Positions 60,070 to 64,000 of a stretch of 64,000 nucleotides of DNA are shown piece after piece. Within the stretch, counting starts at the first letter, position 1. Each line of letters starts with the position of its first letter. This stretch comes from Streptomyces sp. NBC_01116 (lineage in GTDB: Bacteria > Actinomycetota > Actinomycetes > Streptomycetales > Streptomycetaceae). The notes below the pieces were generated by a model, which saw only the letters and a list, made by a program, of their open reading frames with translations, had not been told where the DNA came from and ran no database searches. The translations under genes and the position numbers were made by a program. The stretch spans positions 4,263,501 through 4,327,500 of the forward strand of contig NZ_CP108644.1 of the NCBI RefSeq assembly GCF_041435495.1, written 5' to 3'.

Positions 60070-61149
60070 GTGAGCGAGACGAGCCCCAAGCTGCGCGCCG
60101 AGCTGGACGGCGTTCCCGCCTACGTGCCGGGGAAGCCGGCGGCGGCCGGCGGACCGGTCGCGTACAAGCTGTCCTCCAACGAGAATCCCTATCCGCCGCT
60201 GCCGGGGGTTCTGGAGTCGGCGCTCGCCGCCGCCGGGAACTTCAACCGCTACCCGGACATGGCGTGCACCGGCCTGATGAACGAGCTGGCCGACCGTTTC
60301 GGTGTGCCCCTCGCGCATCTCGCCACCGGGACCGGGTCGGTGGGGGTGGCCCAGCAGCTGCTCCAGGCCACTTCCGGACCCGGTGACGAGGTCATCTACG
60401 CCTGGCGGTCCTTCGAGGCGTACCCGATCATCACGCAGGTCAGCGGCGCGACCTCGGTGAAGGTGCCGCTGACCGGGGGCGAGGTGCACGACCTCGACGC
60501 GATGGCGGAGGCGATCACCGACCGGACCCGGCTGATCTTCGTCTGCAACCCCAACAACCCCACCGGCACGGTGGTGCGCCGGGCCGAGCTGGAACGGTTC
60601 CTCGACCGGGTGCCGAACGATGTCCTGGTGGTGCTCGACGAGGCGTACAAGGAGTTCATCCGCGACGCCGAGGTGCCGGACGGCATCGAGATCTACCGGG
60701 ACCGGCCCAATGTGGCGGTGCTGCGGACCTTCTCCAAGGCGTACGGTCTGGCCGGCCTGCGGGTCGGCTTCGCGGTGGCCCACGAGCCGGTGGCCGCGGC
60801 GCTGCGCAAGACCGCGGTCCCCTTCGGGGTGAGCCAGCTGGCGCAGGACGCGGCGGTGGCCTCGCTCCGCGCGGAGGACGAGCTGCTGGGCCGGGTGGGC
60901 TCGCTGGTCGCCGAGCGCACCCGGGTGAGCGCGGAGCTGGTGCGCCAGGGCTGGACGGTGCCGGAGTCGCACGCGAACTTCGTCTGGCTGCGGCTCGGCG
61001 AGCGGACCCTCGACTTCGCCGGGGCCTGCGAGCGGGCCGGGGTGGTCGTGCGGCCCTTCAAGGGTGAGGGCGTCCGGGTCTCGATCGGCGAGAGCGAGGG
61101 CAACGACCTCTTCCTGAAGGCGGCGGAGGCGTTCCGCGCGGAGCTGTAG
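60070..61149 (+). CDS. hisC: Histidinol-phosphate / aromatic aminotransferase
   Basis: 359 aa, GTG start with GAGGAGG upstream. YKLSSNENPYPP is the N-terminal family motif, CNPNNPTGT follows, and the PLP lysine is in RTFSKAYGLAGLRVGF. It transaminates histidinol phosphate or aromatic keto acids; as it is unlinked to a his operon it may be the HisC2/aromatic type. Confidence 0.9.
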   Translation: MSETSPKLRAELDGVPAYVPGKPAAAGGPVAYKLSSNENPYPPLPGVLESALAAAGNFNRYPDMACTGLMNELADRFGVPLAHLATGTGSVGVAQQLLQATSGPGDEVIYAWRSFEAYPIITQVSGATSVKVPLTGGEVHDLDAMAEAITDRTRLIFVCNPNNPTGTVVRRAELERFLDRVPNDVLVVLDEAYKEFIRDAEVPDGIEIYRDRPNVAVLRTFSKAYGLAGLRVGFAVAHEPVAAALRKTAVPFGVSQLAQDAAVASLRAEDELLGRVGSLVAERTRVSAELVRQGWTVPESHANFVWLRLGERTLDFAGACERAGVVVRPFKGEGVRVSIGESEGNDLFLKAAEAFRAEL

Positions 61150-61176
61150 GCCTCGCACGCGCCTGTACGACCGGGT

Positions 61177-61210
61177 GGGCCCCGGACCTCGATCGCGAGG
61201 TCCGGGGCCC
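61177..61210 (+). terminator. hisC terminator
   Basis: A perfect 15-bp stem with ATCG loop, then TTCG. Confidence 0.9.
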
Positions 61211-61300
61211 TTCGCGTACGTGACGTGAGGCCGGTTTTCGGGGGCGGGGCCGAAAAGGGGTACCCCCGGCGAAGGGCCCGAAAGTGTGTGCGCCATAATT

Positions 61301-61328
61301 GCTTGTGAATGTGAACGCGTTCACAAGC
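61301..61328. promoter_or_regulatory. Rex operator upstream of cydA
   Basis: ATGTGAACGCGTTCACAA (61309-61326) is a near-perfect Rex site (consensus TTGTGAANNNNTTCACAA). It is nested in an outer 9-bp inverted repeat, GCTTGTGAA / TTCACAAGC (61301-61309 and 61320-61328). A CATAAT -10 candidate (61294-61299) puts the start site inside it. Rex senses the NADH/NAD+ ratio and represses cyd genes in S. coelicolor. Confidence 0.85.
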
Positions 61329-61410
61329 GTGCCCTGGTTCCTCCCGAAATCGGTCGGATCAAAGGGGCATAGTGCCGGTATGACCACGGCGATGTAAGGA
61401 GACTGACGAC

Positions 61411-62922
61411 GTGGACCTCGCTCTGGCGCCGGAGACCCTGGCGCGATGGCAATTCGGCATCACCACCGTCTACCACTTCCTCTTCGTCCCCCTGACGATC
61501 TCGCTCGCCGCGCTCACCGCCGGCCTGCAGACCGCCTGGGTGCGGACGGAGAACGAGAAGTACCTCAGGGCGACCAAGTTCTGGGGCAAGCTGTTCCTGA
61601 TCAACATCGCCATGGGCGTCGTCACGGGCATCGTCCAGGAGTTCCAGTTCGGTATGAACTGGTCCGACTACTCGCGCTTCGTCGGCGACATCTTCGGTGC
61701 TCCGCTCGCCTTCGAGGCGCTGATCGCCTTCTTCTTCGAGTCCACCTTCATCGGGCTGTGGATCTTCGGCTGGGACAAGCTGCCTAAGAAGATCCACCTC
61801 GCCTGCATCTGGATGGTCTCGATCGGCACGGTCCTCTCCGCCTACTTCATCCTGGCGGCGAACTCCTGGATGCAGCACCCGGTCGGCTACCGGATCAACG
61901 AGGAGCGCGGCCGCGCCGAGCTCACCGACTTCTGGCGGGTGCTCACCCAGGACACCGCGGTCACCCAGTTCTTCCACACCATCACGGCCGCGTTCCTGGT
62001 CGGCGGGGCCTTCATGGTCGGGATCGCCGCGTTCCACCTGGCGCGCAAGAGGCACATCCCGGTGATGCGGACCTCGCTGCGCCTGGGGCTGATCACCGTC
62101 GTGGTCGCCGGCATGCTCACCGCCGTCAGCGGCGACAGCCTCGCCAAGGTCATGTTCCGGCAGCAGCCGATGAAGATGGCCGCCGCCGAGGCGCTGTGGG
62201 ACGGCCAGGAGAGGGCGCCCTTCTCGATATTCGCGTACGGGGACGTCAGCGAGGGCCACAACTCCGTGGAGATCTCGCTGCCCGGGGTGCTGTCCTTCCT
62301 CGCCAACAACGACCCGAACTCGTACGTCCCCGGCATCAACGACATCAACAAGGAGGCGCAGGAGAAGTACGGGCCCGGCGACTACCGCCCCAACATCCCG
62401 GTCGCGTTCTGGAGCTTCCGGTGGATGATCGGCTTCGGTATGGCCTCCTTCGGCCTCGGCCTCCTGGGGCTCTGGCTGACCCGGAAGAAGTTCCTGCTGC
62501 CACCGGCGCTGCGGACCGGTGAGGACGAGGTACCCCATCTCGTCCTCTTCAAGAACAAGGCGCTGAGCCCGAGGCTCACCAAGCTCTACTGGGTCGTCGC
62601 GCTCTGGACGCTGCTCTTCCCGCTGATCGCCAACTCCTGGGGCTGGATCTTCACCGAGATGGGCCGCCAGCCGTGGGTCGTCTACGGGGTGCTCCAGACC
62701 CGTGCGGGGGTCTCCCCCGGTGTCTCGCAGGGCGAGGTCATCACCTCGATGATCGTCTTCACCCTGCTGTACGCGGTGCTCGCCGTGATCGAGGTGAAGC
62801 TGCTCGTGAAGTACATCAAGGCCGGGCCGCCGGAACTCACCGAGGACGACCTCAACCCGCCGACCAAGATCGGCGGCCACGACGAAGAAGACGCCGACCG
62901 GCCCATGGCCTTCTCGTACTGA
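61411..62922 (+). CDS. cydA: Cytochrome bd oxidase subunit I
   Basis: 503 aa, GTG start with AAGGAG upstream. Helix 1 has FGITTVYHFLFVPLTISLAAL (haem b595 His), with later EFQFGMNWSDYSRFVGDIFGAPLAFEAL and the periplasmic Q-loop near 230-320. With CydB it is the high-affinity terminal oxidase reducing O2 from menaquinol, induced at low oxygen through Rex. Confidence 0.97.
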   Translation: MDLALAPETLARWQFGITTVYHFLFVPLTISLAALTAGLQTAWVRTENEKYLRATKFWGKLFLINIAMGVVTGIVQEFQFGMNWSDYSRFVGDIFGAPLAFEALIAFFFESTFIGLWIFGWDKLPKKIHLACIWMVSIGTVLSAYFILAANSWMQHPVGYRINEERGRAELTDFWRVLTQDTAVTQFFHTITAAFLVGGAFMVGIAAFHLARKRHIPVMRTSLRLGLITVVVAGMLTAVSGDSLAKVMFRQQPMKMAAAEALWDGQERAPFSIFAYGDVSEGHNSVEISLPGVLSFLANNDPNSYVPGINDINKEAQEKYGPGDYRPNIPVAFWSFRWMIGFGMASFGLGLLGLWLTRKKFLLPPALRTGEDEVPHLVLFKNKALSPRLTKLYWVVALWTLLFPLIANSWGWIFTEMGRQPWVVYGVLQTRAGVSPGVSQGEVITSMIVFTLLYAVLAVIEVKLLVKYIKAGPPELTEDDLNPPTKIGGHDEEDADRPMAFSY

Positions 62923-62939
62923 GCAGCAGGAGCTGAGAG

Positions 62940-63941
62940 ATGGAACTCCACGACGTCTGGTTCGTGCTCATCGCCGTCCTCTGGACCGGCTACTTCTTCC
63001 TGGAGGGATTCGACTTCGGCATCGGGGTCCTCACCAAGCTGCTGGCCCGCGACCGCAAGGAGCGCCGGGTCCTGATCAACACGATCGGGCCCGTCTGGGA
63101 CGGCAACGAGGTCTGGCTGCTCAGCGCGGGCGGCGCGACCTTCGCCGCCTTCCCCGAGTGGTACGCCACCCTGTTCTCCGGCTTCTACCTGCCGCTGCTG
63201 ATCATCCTGTTCTGCCTGATCGTGCGTGGCGTCGCCTTCGAGTACCGCGCCAAGCGGCCCGAGGAGCGGTGGCAGACGAACTGGGAGACCGCGATCTTCT
63301 GGACCTCCCTGATCCCCGCGGTGCTGTGGGGCGTGGCGTTCGGGAACATCGTGCGCGGCGTGAAGATCGACGCGGACATGGAGTACGTCGGCAACTTCTT
63401 CGACCTCCTCAACCCGTACGCGATCCTCGGCGGCCTCGTCACGCTCACCCTCTTCACCTTCCACGGGGCGGTGTTCGCCGGCCTCAAGACGGCGGGCGAC
63501 ATCCGCGTCCGGGCCCGCGCCCTGGCGCTGAAGCTGGGGCCGGTCACCGCGGTGCTGGCGCTGGTCTTCCTGGTCTGGACGCAGGCGGACAACGGGGACG
63601 CCTGGAGCCTGGGGGCCATGATCGTGGCGGTGGTGGCGCTCCTGGCCGCGATCGGGGCCATCGCCAAGGGCCGCGAGGGCTGGTCGTTCGCGTTCTCGGG
63701 CGTGACGATCGCGGCGGCGGTCGCGATGCTCTTCCTGACGCTCTTCCCGAACGTCATGCCGTCCTCGCTGAACGACGCCTGGAACCTCACGGTCACCAAC
63801 GCCTCGTCCAGCCCGTACACGCTCAAGATCATGACCTGGTGCGCGGGTATCGCCACGCCCGTCGTGCTGCTCTACCAGGGCTGGACCTACTGGGTCTTCC
63901 GCAAGCGCATCGGCACCCAGCACATCGCCGACGCGCACTGA
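62940..63941 (+). CDS. cydB: Cytochrome bd oxidase subunit II
   Basis: 333 aa, MELHDVWFVLIAVLWTGYFFLEGFDFGIGVL start and NTIGPVWDGNEVWLLSAGGATFAAFPEWYA are CydB signatures. Nine or so helices. 17 nt after cydA with GGAG before the ATG. Confidence 0.97.
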   Translation: MELHDVWFVLIAVLWTGYFFLEGFDFGIGVLTKLLARDRKERRVLINTIGPVWDGNEVWLLSAGGATFAAFPEWYATLFSGFYLPLLIILFCLIVRGVAFEYRAKRPEERWQTNWETAIFWTSLIPAVLWGVAFGNIVRGVKIDADMEYVGNFFDLLNPYAILGGLVTLTLFTFHGAVFAGLKTAGDIRVRARALALKLGPVTAVLALVFLVWTQADNGDAWSLGAMIVAVVALLAAIGAIAKGREGWSFAFSGVTIAAAVAMLFLTLFPNVMPSSLNDAWNLTVTNASSSPYTLKIMTWCAGIATPVVLLYQGWTYWVFRKRIGTQHIADAH

Positions 63942-63945
63942 GTCC

Positions 63946-63987
63946 GGTGCGCTGCCGCGGGCCCGGCGAGGCCCGCGGCAGCGCACC
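63946..63987 (+). terminator. Hairpin after cydB
   Basis: A perfect 18-bp stem (63946-63963 with 63970-63987), 4 bp after the stop. If cydCD follows outside the window, this may be a partial terminator. Confidence 0.85.
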
Positions 63988-64000
63988 ATCCCGCAGAGTT

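Overview
This is high-GC actinobacterial DNA carrying the replication origin of a Streptomyces chromosome. The left half has the order recF-gnd-dnaN-oriC-dnaA-rpmH-rnpA-yidD-yidC-jag-rsmG-parA-parB-trxA/trxB-sigM. An ssgR-ssgA sporulation pair and eleven perfect copies of the parS site GTTTCACGTGAAAC confirm the genus. From recall only, the SsgA sequence looks closest to the S. griseus group.

Layout. 1-5.6 kb: start of recF, gnd, dnaN, an oriC of about 0.9 kb with about 19 DnaA boxes, then dnaA and its autoregulated promoter. 5.5-9 kb: ribosome, RNase P and membrane-insertion genes (rpmH to rsmG). 9-12 kb: parAB and an acetyltransferase. 12.5-22.2 kb, all on the minus strand: trxBA behind a SigR promoter, then (in transcription order) DUF6049, MurJ, pseudokinase, sigM and its zinc-type anti-sigma factor. 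22.4-30.4 kb: tRNA CCA-adding enzyme, an MFS protein, padR-ino1 and a bifunctional penicillin-binding protein preceded by a likely leaderless 55-codon ORF. 30.5-35 kb: GT87-type membrane protein, then femX and an alanine-racemase-like gene. 35-41 kb: rpsF-ssb-rpsR-rplI, a parS cluster, a MATE transporter, dnaB and a hydrolase. 41-50 kb is more accessory: beta-lactamase-fold protein, acetyltransferases, MarR/MFS pair, Nudix, a Cys/Met-metabolism PLP enzyme, cupin and small membrane proteins. 50-52.8 kb: ssgR-ssgA and a YibE/F protein. 52.8-55.7 kb: TPP riboswitch and thiC, then a scar of two truncated divergent genes. 55.7-64 kb: DUF805, a membrane protein, a metallophosphatase, a LacI-type regulator, an aminotransferase and Rex-controlled cydAB, with the window ending just after cydB.

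How the parts fit. The origin, its initiator (dnaA), clamp (dnaN), helicase (dnaB), SSB and the parABS system are clustered. DnaA boxes occur not only in oriC and before dnaA but also before parA and dnaB, suggesting DnaA may time these genes. parS sites are spread over 38 kb to the right of oriC. Two lie inside long perfect palindromes between convergent genes, where the same DNA may be both ParB loading site and transcription terminator. Most of the window is conserved core chromosome. I see no prophage, CRISPR array, rRNA, tRNA or intact transposon.
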